Positions 18,010 to 26,771 of a stretch of 64,000 nucleotides of DNA are shown piece by piece. This DNA is from Kordia sp965224175. Lineage in GTDB: Bacteria; Bacteroidota; Bacteroidia; Flavobacteriales; Flavobacteriaceae. Position numbers and translations under genes: made by a program. Every line of letters begins with the position of its first letter. Positions within the stretch are counted from its first letter, which is position 1. The notes beneath the pieces are model-generated. The model was not told where the DNA came from, ran no database searches, and worked only from the letters and a program-made list of their open reading frames with translations. The stretch spans positions 4,774,001 to 4,838,000 of the forward strand of contig NZ_OZ245041.1 of the NCBI RefSeq assembly GCF_965224175.1, given 5' to 3'.

Positions 18010-18363
18010 ATGAAAAAATATATTTTACTATTTGCGATACTTTTCTCAGTACATTCTTATGCGCAAAAAGACAAAACAATTTTTGAATTGAAGCCTTCAC
18101 AAGGAATGTGTATCACAGGAAAAGGTCTTGGACAAGATGCCGCAATTAATCCTTATAAAGACGGAAACAGTATTGCTGTGATTAAGAACCTTGGAAAAAA
18201 CAAATTTTCTATTCGTGTGCAATATCGAGGAGAAGTATTTCAAACACGCGATTTAGAAGCTGGAAAAGCAACCATGATTCCATTACGTCAAGGAAGCGAA
18301 TTGTATTTAGATAGTGAATTGACAGGAAAAGCCAGAGTAGAATTTAAAGATGGTGCTAAGTAA
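18010..18363 (+). CDS. Small exported protein of unknown function
   Basis: 117 residues with a cleavable signal peptide (about 1-18, ending SYAQ). The mature part is a compact beta-rich domain (about 99 residues) with one Cys (GMCITG). No family recognised. A terminator follows at 18384. Confidence 0.65.
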   Translation: MKKYILLFAILFSVHSYAQKDKTIFELKPSQGMCITGKGLGQDAAINPYKDGNSIAVIKNLGKNKFSIRVQYRGEVFQTRDLEAGKATMIPLRQGSELYLDSELTGKARVEFKDGAK

Positions 18364-18383
18364 AACTGAAAGCACATATACTA

Positions 18384-18425
18384 TAAAAAAAGAGATGATT
18401 TACAAAAATTATCTCTTTTTGTTTT
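18384..18425. terminator. Terminator between convergent genes
   Basis: AAAAAGAGAT and ATCTCTTTTT arms with a T-run on the plus strand and an A-run upstream, so it could work in both directions. It separates the 117-residue gene from the opposite-strand 342-residue gene. Confidence 0.75.
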
Positions 18426-18438
18426 TAATATATTTTGG

Positions 18439-19467
18439 CTACAATTCGTCTTTAAAATGTTCTTTTAAGAAACTTTCTATTTTATTTGCTTCGGTTTTTT
18501 CCAAAGTTTGCACTTCGCCTTTCATTACGCTTTTCATCTCTACATCAAAAGCATCAGAAGCTACAAAAGGTTTTCCATCAAAATATCTTGGTTTCGTTCC
18601 TGGTCCTGTAGGACTTCCATGATCTTCATCAATAGATTTTCTCCAGCGTTCTGCATGTGTGCGCCATTCTTCTCTATCTACTAAAGTAGGTGGCGTAAAC
18701 CATACATTCCATGTTAAGGTGTTTCCTTGCTTTAACATATTTCCAGAAGCAACATTAAAAGCATCCATGACAATTGCATTAAATTTATTAACGATGTCGT
18801 TGTCCGTTTGCTCAATTCCGCCAATTTCTACGTCAATATGTCCTACATTCCAAGCTTCATCTTCATGTCTCGCAAATGGAGGACTTTTAAAACGAGCCGT
18901 TTCTCCTTGACTAACAGGAAATATAGGCTGACTTGGATCTTGAAATTTATGTGTTTTTACTTTAATAGCATTTGCTTTAGATGTTGGAAATTTTAATCCG
19001 AACTTATTAAAAATCTCCCATGCTTTTTTAACCCATTCTTTTTGATGTGCGCTTGGACTAAACCAAATTGTACCTTCAACTGTCATGTCTGCATAAAAAG
19101 TTTTGGTAGTTTCATCAACCCAACCGCGTTGTCCTGTTACTGTAACTTCTACATTCATACAACCAAATGTTGGAGAACAAGCGCCTTGTTGCGGACAAAT
19201 AATAGAATATACACGTCCTTTACCGGTATACCCAAGTCTGGAAATATAAGGTGAAAACATTTGAAAACATCTTGACGCTTCATTTCCTGGAATCGTTTGC
19301 CAGCTAAATTCAGGCCATTTTACACCTTGCTGGCGTTGTAATAAATCAATATTATCCATATTGTCTAACATTGGCAAAGAAGACAAATCTGGAGTAGGAT
19401 AGGCAAATGCAGGATTTGATTGTGCAAATCCGCCTTTCCATCCTGGAGGAATTTGGGCAGTACTCAT
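18439..19467 (-). CDS. Orphan 342-residue soluble protein of unknown function
   Basis: No signal peptide, membrane segment or motif I know. The N-terminus is Pro/Gly/Asn-rich (STAQIPPGWKGG), followed by a Cys-containing segment (SIICPQQGACSPTFGCMN) and beta-rich sequence with many Trp (TVEGTIWFSP, LTWNVWFTPP). The C-terminus is charged and helical. The only Cys residues are in the first third. It is a lone minus-strand gene flanked by plus-strand genes. I see no evidence for an enzyme. Confidence 0.7.
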   Translation of the reverse strand: MSTAQIPPGWKGGFAQSNPAFAYPTPDLSSLPMLDNMDNIDLLQRQQGVKWPEFSWQTIPGNEASRCFQMFSPYISRLGYTGKGRVYSIICPQQGACSPTFGCMNVEVTVTGQRGWVDETTKTFYADMTVEGTIWFSPSAHQKEWVKKAWEIFNKFGLKFPTSKANAIKVKTHKFQDPSQPIFPVSQGETARFKSPPFARHEDEAWNVGHIDVEIGGIEQTDNDIVNKFNAIVMDAFNVASGNMLKQGNTLTWNVWFTPPTLVDREEWRTHAERWRKSIDEDHGSPTGPGTKPRYFDGKPFVASDAFDVEMKSVMKGEVQTLEKTEANKIESFLKEHFKDEL

Positions 19468-19683
19468 GGTATATTAGTTTTAGATTTATATGATTTTAAA
19501 AATACCGCTTTTTTGAAGAATCTTTCAACGTATAACTACGCGTTTTTTAAAGCTTTATAATTATAAATTGATGAGGTAATTTGTATTTTTACTCGATAAT
19601 AAAGATTTAAATACTCAGAGGTTTGCTTTACAGATTTACCTCGAAGTAGTGAACTCAGAAGCAAATAATTTGTCATAAAAACT

Positions 19684-20601
19684 ATGGGACAACGCGGCAA
19701 TTACGTTATTAAAACAAAAGAACACACTCAAATTTATTATACGCATTGGCGATCTATAGAAGTTGCGAATGATCTACTACTTGGACCTCAAAAGTTTATT
19801 GACTTTATAGAAGGATTTGAAAAAAGAGAATACTTAACAAGTGAACCATGGATAGAATCTTGTGTGTACATAGACAAAGACACGAAAGAATTACTTTTTT
19901 GGGAAGGAAATGATTTGGAATACACTTCTGTAAGAAAACGCTATTTAGAATTATTGCGACACCAATGGAATGGTTGGAACGTATATTATGCTGAACGTGA
20001 AATGTATGATATTGAAGAGAAAATGAACGTAAAGTATACGGTAGAACAAGAGTACGATTATGAATATGATGTTACGCTTGATGACTTTATCAATGAAGAA
20101 GTTGACGACAAGGAAACTTCTATAATCATCTACATCAAGGATGGAAAAAAATATGTAAAATGCTCATATGATTATGATGTAGAAGAGTTTATTTTTATCG
20201 GACCAGAGATTTTGCCCGCCATAGACCAAAGAGCAACGATTGATTTGTCAAAAAGAGTAGAAAAAGATGCGTACAATGCAGTCATCATTGATTGTGATCA
20301 AAAAAAGATGATCGTCAATTATGTACATGGAGGTTTCAAAGAAAAATTGGCAAACCTATGGAAAGGCTGGACAATCGAAGTAGGAATGTATGGTTATATA
20401 GGACTTTTAGAAATTGCAGGCATTGATACTTCAAATTTAAAAATGACAGCAGCAGAAGTAGAAAAAGTGATTCTTAACATATTAAATAGAGATGATGACT
20501 TTGATCCTAAAGCTTTCGCTGAAAAAATTATGAAGGAAAGCAGTACTGCAACATTTCATCCGAGTTTCTTTGAAAACCACAAACGTCCAGAAGATGATTG
20601 A
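19684..20601 (+). CDS. MGQR-family unknown protein
   Basis: 305 residues, cytoplasmic, acidic. The N-terminus MGQRGNYVIK, then IYYTHWRS and LLLGPQKF, resembles a family of uncharacterised bacterial proteins that begin MGQR and carry a YYxHW motif. The middle is Tyr/Asp/Glu-rich (YDYEYDVTLDDF), and Trp-rich stretches follow (LWKGWTIEVGMYGYIGLLEI). No function is known to me. The gene for a free EF-Tu-domain-like protein starts 21 bp downstream, so the two probably form one transcript. Confidence 0.7.
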   Translation: MGQRGNYVIKTKEHTQIYYTHWRSIEVANDLLLGPQKFIDFIEGFEKREYLTSEPWIESCVYIDKDTKELLFWEGNDLEYTSVRKRYLELLRHQWNGWNVYYAEREMYDIEEKMNVKYTVEQEYDYEYDVTLDDFINEEVDDKETSIIIYIKDGKKYVKCSYDYDVEEFIFIGPEILPAIDQRATIDLSKRVEKDAYNAVIIDCDQKKMIVNYVHGGFKEKLANLWKGWTIEVGMYGYIGLLEIAGIDTSNLKMTAAEVEKVILNILNRDDDFDPKAFAEKIMKESSTATFHPSFFENHKRPEDD

Positions 20602-20622
20602 AAATAGAGTCAAAAAGTTTTA

Positions 20623-20952
20623 ATGGAAACACAAGTTATTGCACCAGATATTATAGCGAAAGTCACATATAAAACTACTGAAGAAGGCGGAAGAAAAACG
20701 GCTGTGCATTCTGGATATAGACCACAAATAAAATTTCCTTTTTCAGAGCAAACGACTTCTGGAATACAAGATTTTATAGCGAAAAAAATAGTATATCCAG
20801 GAGAAATGGTTGTTACAGAAATTTATATGTTGTCACCACATCTTTTTGAGCAACAACTAGCAGCAAAAATGGAATTCAAACTTCTAGAAGGAGATCATGT
20901 TGTTGCTATTGGAGTTGTGTTAAAAATAGTGAATGATACTTTGAGAAAATAA
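20623..20952 (+). CDS. Stand-alone EF-Tu domain 3-like protein
   Basis: 109 residues. The sequence follows the beta-barrel third domain of EF-Tu: IIAKVTYKTTEEGGRKTAVHSGYRPQIKF, here split as TTEEGGRKTAVHSGYRPQ, then PGEMVVTEIYML and FKLLEGDHVVAIGVVLKI, equivalent to EF-Tu's EEGGR.TP, GYRPQFY, PGD and IREGGRTVGAG. No GTPase domain is present, so it cannot act as an elongation factor. It could bind an EF-Tu partner or replace it in a complex. It pairs with the upstream MGQR-family gene. Confidence 0.8.
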   Translation: METQVIAPDIIAKVTYKTTEEGGRKTAVHSGYRPQIKFPFSEQTTSGIQDFIAKKIVYPGEMVVTEIYMLSPHLFEQQLAAKMEFKLLEGDHVVAIGVVLKIVNDTLRK

Positions 20953-20960
20953 TTCCAACA

Positions 20961-20992
20961 AAAAAGCCCAACTTCTATAAAGTCGGGCTTTG
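20961..20992. terminator. Bidirectional terminator
   Basis: AAAGCCC-A-ACTT and AAGT-C-GGGCTTT arms form the stem. The T-run is better on the minus strand, where it would serve the DUF4369 gene; on the plus strand it would close the MGQR/EF-Tu-like pair. Confidence 0.7.
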
Positions 20993-21013
20993 GTGTTTTA
21001 TATTAAGTAAAGC

Positions 21014-21035
21014 GTACTGAGCGGAGTCGAAGTAC
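21014..21035. repeat. GAGCGGAGTCGAA-type interspersed hairpin, copy 1
   Basis: GTACT-GAGCGGAGTCGA-AGTAC forms a short hairpin just past the stop of the minus-strand DUF4369 gene. The core TGAGCGGAGTCGAA recurs at 59784 in a different stem. Confidence 0.65.
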
Positions 21036-21748
21036 TATTTGTTTTCTTCAGCTTTACGCTTCGCTACCAATTCTTTCAACTTTTTACCATATTTCGATTC
21101 CGCAATTCTAGGTTTTAATTGCTTATAGATTGTATCTAAAAAACGAGAATTCGCATCGTATGTTTCAGTGGTAACTACATATGGAGTTATCTCTTTATCA
21201 TTGTTTGTAAAAGCATAATTCAGAATATAACGCATACGACTTTTCGCATAATTATTAATCTGATCATTGATTTCCATAATTTTTTTCGTGTCTTCTTCTT
21301 TTTGAGCATCTAAACCTTCTCGTAATAACATCAACTCTTTGGTGTTAAACTTGGTCATGAAATTCTTAAAAGCTTTCAATTCTATATGATTAGCAGATCC
21401 TGAAACTCTCACGTCTTTTACAAATCTACGGAGCGTCGTGTTGATAGTCATTTCGCCTGGTTCAGCAAAAAACTCAATACGATCATTCAATTCGTTGAAG
21501 TCCTTTTTATCTAAGTATAAATACAATACTTCTGGTTCTTCAATTGTAATACCAAATGTAAAATTAGCATCACCTTTAATCACTAACGAATCTAAAGTAA
21601 TTAAGGTTGTATCTTTTATTTTTTGTAGAAACAAAGTTCCTTCTTTCAAGCCATCTATATTTCCAGTAATTGTCAAATTACCTTTCGTTTCTTTTCCACA
21701 AGCGATAAATCCTAAAACAGTTAGGATAGCAATACATTTTTTGAACAT
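21035..21748 (-). CDS. DUF4369-type lipoprotein
   Basis: 237 residues from the ATG at 21748. A longer in-frame start at 21772 would bury the signal peptide. The lipobox is at Cys17 (GFIACGKE). The segment ITGNIDGLKEGTLFLQKI, then DSLVIKGDANFTF, matches the beta domain found at the N-terminus of Bacteroidota thioredoxin-like proteins (DUF4369). The rest is helical, with no CxxC, so it lacks the redox domain. The DUF819 gene lies 39 bp upstream on the same strand and may be co-transcribed. Confidence 0.82.
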   Translation of the reverse strand: MFKKCIAILTVLGFIACGKETKGNLTITGNIDGLKEGTLFLQKIKDTTLITLDSLVIKGDANFTFGITIEEPEVLYLYLDKKDFNELNDRIEFFAEPGEMTINTTLRRFVKDVRVSGSANHIELKAFKNFMTKFNTKELMLLREGLDAQKEEDTKKIMEINDQINNYAKSRMRYILNYAFTNNDKEITPYVVTTETYDANSRFLDTIYKQLKPRIAESKYGKKLKELVAKRKAEENK

Positions 21749-21787
21749 CAAATTGAATTTTAAAGTGGGCAAATATCTGTAATTTTG

Positions 21788-23497
21788 TTAAACTTTTGAA
21801 GCCATTTCCATCAAAATTGTACACAAAATTGCTCCATAGGTTCCAACTACATATCCAAAGACCGCTAGCAATACACCAACCGAAGTCAAAGAAGGGTGAA
21901 AAGCAGAAGCAACAATTGGAGCAGAAGCGGCACCACCAACATTTGCCTGACTTCCTACTGCGAGGAAGAAAAATGGTGCGCGAATCAATTTAGCAACTAA
22001 GATTAGTAAAGCAGCATGAAATGTCATCCAAACCAATCCAATAGCGATCAATCCTGGGTTTTCCAATACTTTTCCTAAGTCCATTTTCATACCAATAGAA
22101 GCCACTAATACATAAATAAAGATACTTCCAATCTTACTTGCGCCAGCGCCTTCATAGTTTTTAGCTTTTGTATACGATAACATAATTCCAAAGGCAGTTG
22201 CAATGGTAATCATCCAGAAGAACGAAGAACCTAAAAATGATAAAGAACCATCTTTATCGCTTACAGCATCAAAATTACTCGTTAAGTACTCGGTTATATT
22301 ACTTGCGCCAAAATGTGCCAAAGAAACTCCTCCAAATGCCAAAGCAAGAATAATCATAAGTTCTGTTAACGTTGGATTTCGCTTTATTTTGTCTGCGAAA
22401 GAAGAAACTTTTTCTTTTAAACGCTCGATGGCAGAATTGTCTGCTTTCAACCAATTATCAATTTTTTGAGATTTCCCGATTCCTAATAATAAAATAGCCA
22501 TCCATAAATTAGCTACTACAATATCAACCAATACCATGGCGCCATATTTATCAGGACTGTATTCATAAATTTCATACATAGCAGCTTGGTTTGCGCCGCC
22601 ACCAATCCAACTTCCTGCTAAAGTAGAAAGTCCACGCCAAACGGCATCAGGACCAACGCCACCAACAGCTTCAGGATATACAAAAGAGATTAATAAAATA
22701 GCCAACGGTCCACCAATGATGATTCCGATAGTTCCTGTGAAAAACATAATTAATGCTTTTGGACCTAAATTGAATACACCTTTTAAATCGATACTTAAGG
22801 TCATCAAAATAAGCGCAGCCGGTAATAAAAAGCGACTCGCAATCATGTATGTTTCCGAATATTTATCAGAGATAATTCCAAGCGAACTTAAAATTGCAGG
22901 AAGTAAATAGCAAATAAGTAATGCAGGAACGTACTTATAGAATTTTTTCCAACCAGAATTCTTGCTAGACTCTGTGAAAAATACAAATCCGAGAATCAGC
23001 ATTAAAATTCCAAAAACAATCTTATCACTGCTAAAAAATGGTTTTGGGTGAATGATTGTTTTTTCTATTTTTTCCTTTTTAGTATCGTAATTTTGATTGA
23101 TACTATCATAATTCATGAATGTAACATCACTGAGTTCATAGATAACTTCTGAAAATCCACTTTTTGGTGTTGTAGTAAGTTCAAATAGCGTAGTTGCTTT
23201 GTCAATAGTAATTAAATTTCCTCCACTAAAAGAAATAGTAGCAATTGAATTTTTTACATTAAAACTAAAATTACCATCAGCAATAAATTTTTTATTGATG
23301 TTACTGATATTATCTAATGTTGCGAATGAATCATTTACTTTTATTTTTAAATGAAATCCAGTGAATGCAATAGAATCTATAGTAACTTTAGTATTAAAAG
23401 TAGTTTCTTTACCTTCATGATGTTTCAACGTAAGTTGTTGTGAAAACATAGAAAAAGAAACAAAAAACAGCACGAAAGCAATGGCTTTTTTGAACAT
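21788..23497 (-). CDS. DUF819 family membrane protein with exported N-terminal beta domain
   Basis: 569 residues. A signal peptide (about 1-20, MFSQQ) leads an extracytoplasmic beta-rich domain (about 20-145), then a linker and about 10-12 membrane helices (about 155-569) of the DUF819/YjcL type. Conserved segments include GSWIGGGANQAAM and QANVGGAASAPIVASAFHP. Relatives are predicted permeases. The extra N-terminal domain is not part of the usual family length (about 380-400), so this looks like a fusion. The DUF4369 gene follows. Confidence 0.88.
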   Translation of the reverse strand: MFKKAIAFVLFFVSFSMFSQQLTLKHHEGKETTFNTKVTIDSIAFTGFHLKIKVNDSFATLDNISNINKKFIADGNFSFNVKNSIATISFSGGNLITIDKATTLFELTTTPKSGFSEVIYELSDVTFMNYDSINQNYDTKKEKIEKTIIHPKPFFSSDKIVFGILMLILGFVFFTESSKNSGWKKFYKYVPALLICYLLPAILSSLGIISDKYSETYMIASRFLLPAALILMTLSIDLKGVFNLGPKALIMFFTGTIGIIIGGPLAILLISFVYPEAVGGVGPDAVWRGLSTLAGSWIGGGANQAAMYEIYEYSPDKYGAMVLVDIVVANLWMAILLLGIGKSQKIDNWLKADNSAIERLKEKVSSFADKIKRNPTLTELMIILALAFGGVSLAHFGASNITEYLTSNFDAVSDKDGSLSFLGSSFFWMITIATAFGIMLSYTKAKNYEGAGASKIGSIFIYVLVASIGMKMDLGKVLENPGLIAIGLVWMTFHAALLILVAKLIRAPFFFLAVGSQANVGGAASAPIVASAFHPSLTSVGVLLAVFGYVVGTYGAILCTILMEMASKV

Positions 23498-23608
23498 AAT
23501 TAGGATGGTTTATCCTGCAAAATACCAAAAAAATAAAATTCTAAATGTAAAATGTTGAATTTTAAATTATTCTTTAGAAATAAAAAATGTAAGATTCATT
23601 GTAATTAG

Positions 23609-23695
23609 AAACGTCATTGCAAGAAAGAATGACGAAGCAATCTGTTTTTTCAAAAGCAGATTGTCATGATTTTAAAAAATCTTGCAATGACGTTT
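23609..23695. repeat. Large inverted repeat of the CGTCATTGC interspersed family
   Basis: AAACGTCATTGCAAGA (23609-23624) and TCTTGCAATGACGTTT (23680-23695) are perfect 16-base inverted arms. Inside lie GAAGCAATCTG and CAGATTG, a second nested stem. The core resembles the elements at 62488 and 62652. It lies between two minus-strand genes. Confidence 0.85.
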
Positions 23696-23762
23696 CAAAA
23701 AGTTTTGATTTCTCTTTTTAGTATAAGGATTTAAGAGAATCAGTAATTGAGTAAAATCGAAA

Positions 23763-25640
23763 TTATCCTTTCAACCAAGCTTTTCTCAATTGTACTTCTT
23801 TGCTATTTTCTGGTAAATCTTTTACAATAATTCCAACTTCTTTTGCTGTTGGTTTTGTCACTTTTCCTGTAAGCGTTTTTGTTTCTCCGTTTCTCTTAAT
23901 CACTACGGTAATTGCATCACCAACATTCCAAGTTCTTGAAGCTCCAATTAAGTCATATACGTTTTTCAATGTATATTTTACACCATTAATTTCATTAATA
24001 ACATCTCCATTTTGAATACCTAAATCGGTCATGAACGAGTTTAAAGTGCCTTCTTCTAAGATAAAAATTTCTTCAGTGTCTTTATCAGCGCTGATATATG
24101 GAACTTGTCCGTTTAAGAAATAACCAACTTCTACTTCTTTAGTTCCTAATTCGAGTCCAACTTTTTCTAAAAACTCACCGTAAGGAATTGGCGTACTTCC
24201 AACAATATATGTATCAATCACACTGCGTAATTCTGGAGTCGTAAACTCTATAATTCTATCAAAAAGTTCAGCATCTTTAAATGGTTTTTCAATTCCGTAA
24301 GTTTCAGATAGCTTTTTCATTAAATCTAAAATTCCAGTTTCCCCATTACTTTCAGCACGAATAGTAAGATCGACAATCATGGCAATTAATGTACCTTTTT
24401 CATACACATTACCATATTCATCTTTAAATTCATCTGACAAGATATTTGAGCTCATTTCTGTAAAAGAAATTGCGTCATTATATAATAAGCGCGAATTTTT
24501 TATTTTGTCGTTAATACGTTTGTAAAAAGCTTCTTCATCAATTAATCCTTGATTTATTTGAAACAAATTGGCAAAGTATTCTGTCACACCTTCATACATC
24601 CATAAATGTTGTGACATTTTTGGGTTGTTATAGTCGAAATAATGAATTTCTTCAGAATGTACTGTTAATGGCGTAACAATATGGAAAAACTCATGCGAAA
24701 CCACATCTTTTAAAGCATTTTGAATTGCTTCTTTAGGCATTTGCTCTGGTAAAACAACAACTGTTGAGGTATTGTGTTCTAAGGCTCCAAACCCTTTTGC
24801 ATCACTCGTAGCAAGACTCGATAAGTACAGTAAAATTGTATATTGTTTTGTGGCATCAACATTTCCTAAAAATTTCTTTTGTGCCGTGATCATGGTTTCA
24901 ATTCCTTCTTTTAAGCTTTCTGCAGAATATACACCTGTTGGCGAATATACACTAAGCGTAATATTCATGTCGTTTACTTTAAAATCAACAGTATCTGGCT
25001 TTGAATACATAATAGGATTATCGGTAACTTCTGCATAACGCGTGGCGCCAAAAGTATCTGTGTTATATGTTTCTTGTTCCGTAACTACTTTAGGAAGTGA
25101 AGTAACACCTTCTAAAGTTTTTGGGTAATTTACTTTGATTTGATATGGATATTGTTCGCTTCCTTTAAAGTAACCGACAAAGGCGTGTAAATTCAGGACA
25201 AAATTTTCATCTTTCAAAATATTTGATCCAGCAGGCGAAAATACAGGTGAATCAATATCATATTCAGTATCGAATGTATCACTTACCATATACGACACTT
25301 TGTCTAACTTTTTTGCATTGGCGATTAGCCATGAGTTTTGATCTACTCTGGTTGAAGCGATTTCGTTTCCCTGATAATCGTAGGCTTTAAAATCATCTAC
25401 ATATTTTCCGTAATTATCATCGCTATAGGTTCCAGGAACAGTTTTTGGAATGTTGAATGTAGCTGTTTCAGTTTGAAATTTCCCTGGATCAATTTCTACT
25501 TTTACTTTATCATCAACAACTGTGACTAAATCAATAGAAGCAACAATGTCTTTGTTATTATCGGTTCCAACTTTTCCAGAATTACAGCTCGACAAAGCAA
25601 TACAAGCGGCTGCAATGATTCCTAAATTTTTTCTTAGCAT
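23763..25640 (-). CDS. M61 family (glycyl aminopeptidase-like) metallopeptidase lipoprotein with PDZ domain
   Basis: 625 residues with a lipobox at Cys19 (LSSCNSG). An N-terminal beta domain is followed by the M61 catalytic region: HEFFH near 314-318 and the distal YEGVTEYF Glu site. A PDZ domain lies near 510-600 (FMTDLGIQNGDVINEINGV). Members are periplasmic or surface peptidases that act on small N-terminal residues. The gene stands alone, with interspersed repeat DNA downstream. Confidence 0.92.
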   Translation of the reverse strand: MLRKNLGIIAAACIALSSCNSGKVGTDNNKDIVASIDLVTVVDDKVKVEIDPGKFQTETATFNIPKTVPGTYSDDNYGKYVDDFKAYDYQGNEIASTRVDQNSWLIANAKKLDKVSYMVSDTFDTEYDIDSPVFSPAGSNILKDENFVLNLHAFVGYFKGSEQYPYQIKVNYPKTLEGVTSLPKVVTEQETYNTDTFGATRYAEVTDNPIMYSKPDTVDFKVNDMNITLSVYSPTGVYSAESLKEGIETMITAQKKFLGNVDATKQYTILLYLSSLATSDAKGFGALEHNTSTVVVLPEQMPKEAIQNALKDVVSHEFFHIVTPLTVHSEEIHYFDYNNPKMSQHLWMYEGVTEYFANLFQINQGLIDEEAFYKRINDKIKNSRLLYNDAISFTEMSSNILSDEFKDEYGNVYEKGTLIAMIVDLTIRAESNGETGILDLMKKLSETYGIEKPFKDAELFDRIIEFTTPELRSVIDTYIVGSTPIPYGEFLEKVGLELGTKEVEVGYFLNGQVPYISADKDTEEIFILEEGTLNSFMTDLGIQNGDVINEINGVKYTLKNVYDLIGASRTWNVGDAITVVIKRNGETKTLTGKVTKPTAKEVGIIVKDLPENSKEVQLRKAWLKG

Positions 25641-25796
25641 AATTTTTTATTTACATTCAACGATGCAATTAGTAGCTTTTTTTCGAAAACGTAACAGGTT
25701 GGAGTGTTAATTAATGTTAACTGCGGTAAATTAGTGTAGATTTTGCAATTGAAGTATAGACTTTGTGTAAATAAAATATTTCCTAATACAAATTAT

Positions 25797-25973
25797 TTAC
25801 TGTTCATGATCTTCAGGTTTCTTTTTAGGTGCTCTTTTAGCGTTTTTTAAACTTTGCATCAACATCCATTCTATTTGTCCGTTGGTACTACGAAACTCGT
25901 CTGCAGCCCATTTCTCAATGGCTTTCAACATCTCTTCATTGATTCGTAATGCAAAGGCTTTCTTTTTTGCCAT
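25797..25973 (-). CDS. Arc-type ribbon-helix-helix DNA-binding protein
   Basis: 58 residues from the ATG at 25973. A longer in-frame reading to 26180 lies inside the DUF1648 gene in another frame and is rejected. The sequence KKKAFALRINEEMLKAIEKW then RSTNGQIEWMLMQSL is the Arc/MetJ ribbon-helix-helix pattern, with a basic-acidic tail. The DUF1648 stop lies 2 bp upstream, so the two are coupled. It is likely the regulator of, or is regulated with, the SPFH cluster. Confidence 0.85.
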   Translation of the reverse strand: MAKKKAFALRINEEMLKAIEKWAADEFRSTNGQIEWMLMQSLKNAKRAPKKKPEDHEQ

Positions 25974-25975
25974 AA

Positions 25976-26497
25976 TTATTTTTTTGACGTTGCTGCTTTC
26001 TGATTCTTTATTACATATACGATAAGTACAATTGGCATCACAATCGTAAAAGCAATCATAATTATCATAAATGTATTTCCTGAAGCTGCTTTTTCTCCCA
26101 TTGCAGAACTTATTACTGAATACGCAATGAAACTCATTAATAGTAAAGTAAACAGATTCACAAATCGTAATAAGCGACAACTCATTTTGTAATTGTGTGC
26201 CGCATTTTCTTCTGTAATATCTACCATATAGTTGTGTATGTGCGGATATTTAGTCAATATATGTAAACCAATAGTAATGACAGTTGTAATAGCCATTAAA
26301 AGCCATATGGTACCTTTACTTCCAGTACCATCAACTTCTCCTTTGGAGTTGAAATGCGTAGGAATGATATCTGGCATTGAAGTATATTCCATAATTGCAT
26401 AACACCACAAAACAACTAGAATTGTTAAGGTGATAAATTCTAAAATGATATCTAAGGTTTCTAATGGAATTTTAAGTCTTGGTCTATTTGAATACAT
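25976..26497 (-). CDS. DUF1648 domain membrane protein
   Basis: 173 residues with four predicted membrane helices (about 18-40, 65-85, 110-130 and 142-163). The loop IPTHFNSKGEVDG near 45-57 is the DUF1648 signature, related to SdpI-like proteins. It precedes the Arc-type gene by 2 bp. The cluster order on the minus strand is SPFH, glycine-zipper peptide, DUF1648, Arc. Confidence 0.87.
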   Translation of the reverse strand: MYSNRPRLKIPLETLDIILEFITLTILVVLWCYAIMEYTSMPDIIPTHFNSKGEVDGTGSKGTIWLLMAITTVITIGLHILTKYPHIHNYMVDITEENAAHNYKMSCRLLRFVNLFTLLLMSFIAYSVISSAMGEKAASGNTFMIIMIAFTIVMPIVLIVYVIKNQKAATSKK

Positions 26498-26590
26498 GAT
26501 TATTATGTGTTTTTAATAGTACGTTTTCATTTTTACATAATTAATTCATTCTGTGTGTTCTGTCAAATTTTATAAACGATATTTTGAAAT

Positions 26591-26770
26591 TCATTCTTCT
26601 TTTTCGTCTTTAAAAATAACTAAACTTATGATGACACCAATGGTGGTTCCAATCAAAGAGCCAGTTAGTGTTCCCATAGCAACATTTCCAATAACAGCGC
26701 CAATCGTGGTTCCTATACTCATTCCGACAGCAACACCAATGCCAATGGCAGTAATTTGTTTTGTATTCAT
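26591..26770 (-). CDS. Small glycine-zipper membrane protein, 59 residues
   Basis: ATG at 26770, one base after the SPFH stop, and TGA at 26591. The peptide is a hydrophobic stretch with regular glycines (GIGVAVGMSIGTTIGAVIG and GSLIGTTIGVIISL), ending KDEKEE. The GxxxG-like spacing suggests two packed membrane helices. The tight junction with the SPFH gene shows it is a real, coupled gene. The plus-strand reading of the same bases is a shadow. Confidence 0.75.
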   Translation of the reverse strand: MNTKQITAIGIGVAVGMSIGTTIGAVIGNVAMGTLTGSLIGTTIGVIISLVIFKDEKEE

Positions 26771-26771
26771 T

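Noticed and set aside
25974..26180. Upstream extension of the Arc-type gene
   Set aside because: It lies in the other frame of the DUF1648 gene, which has clear family motifs and membrane helices.
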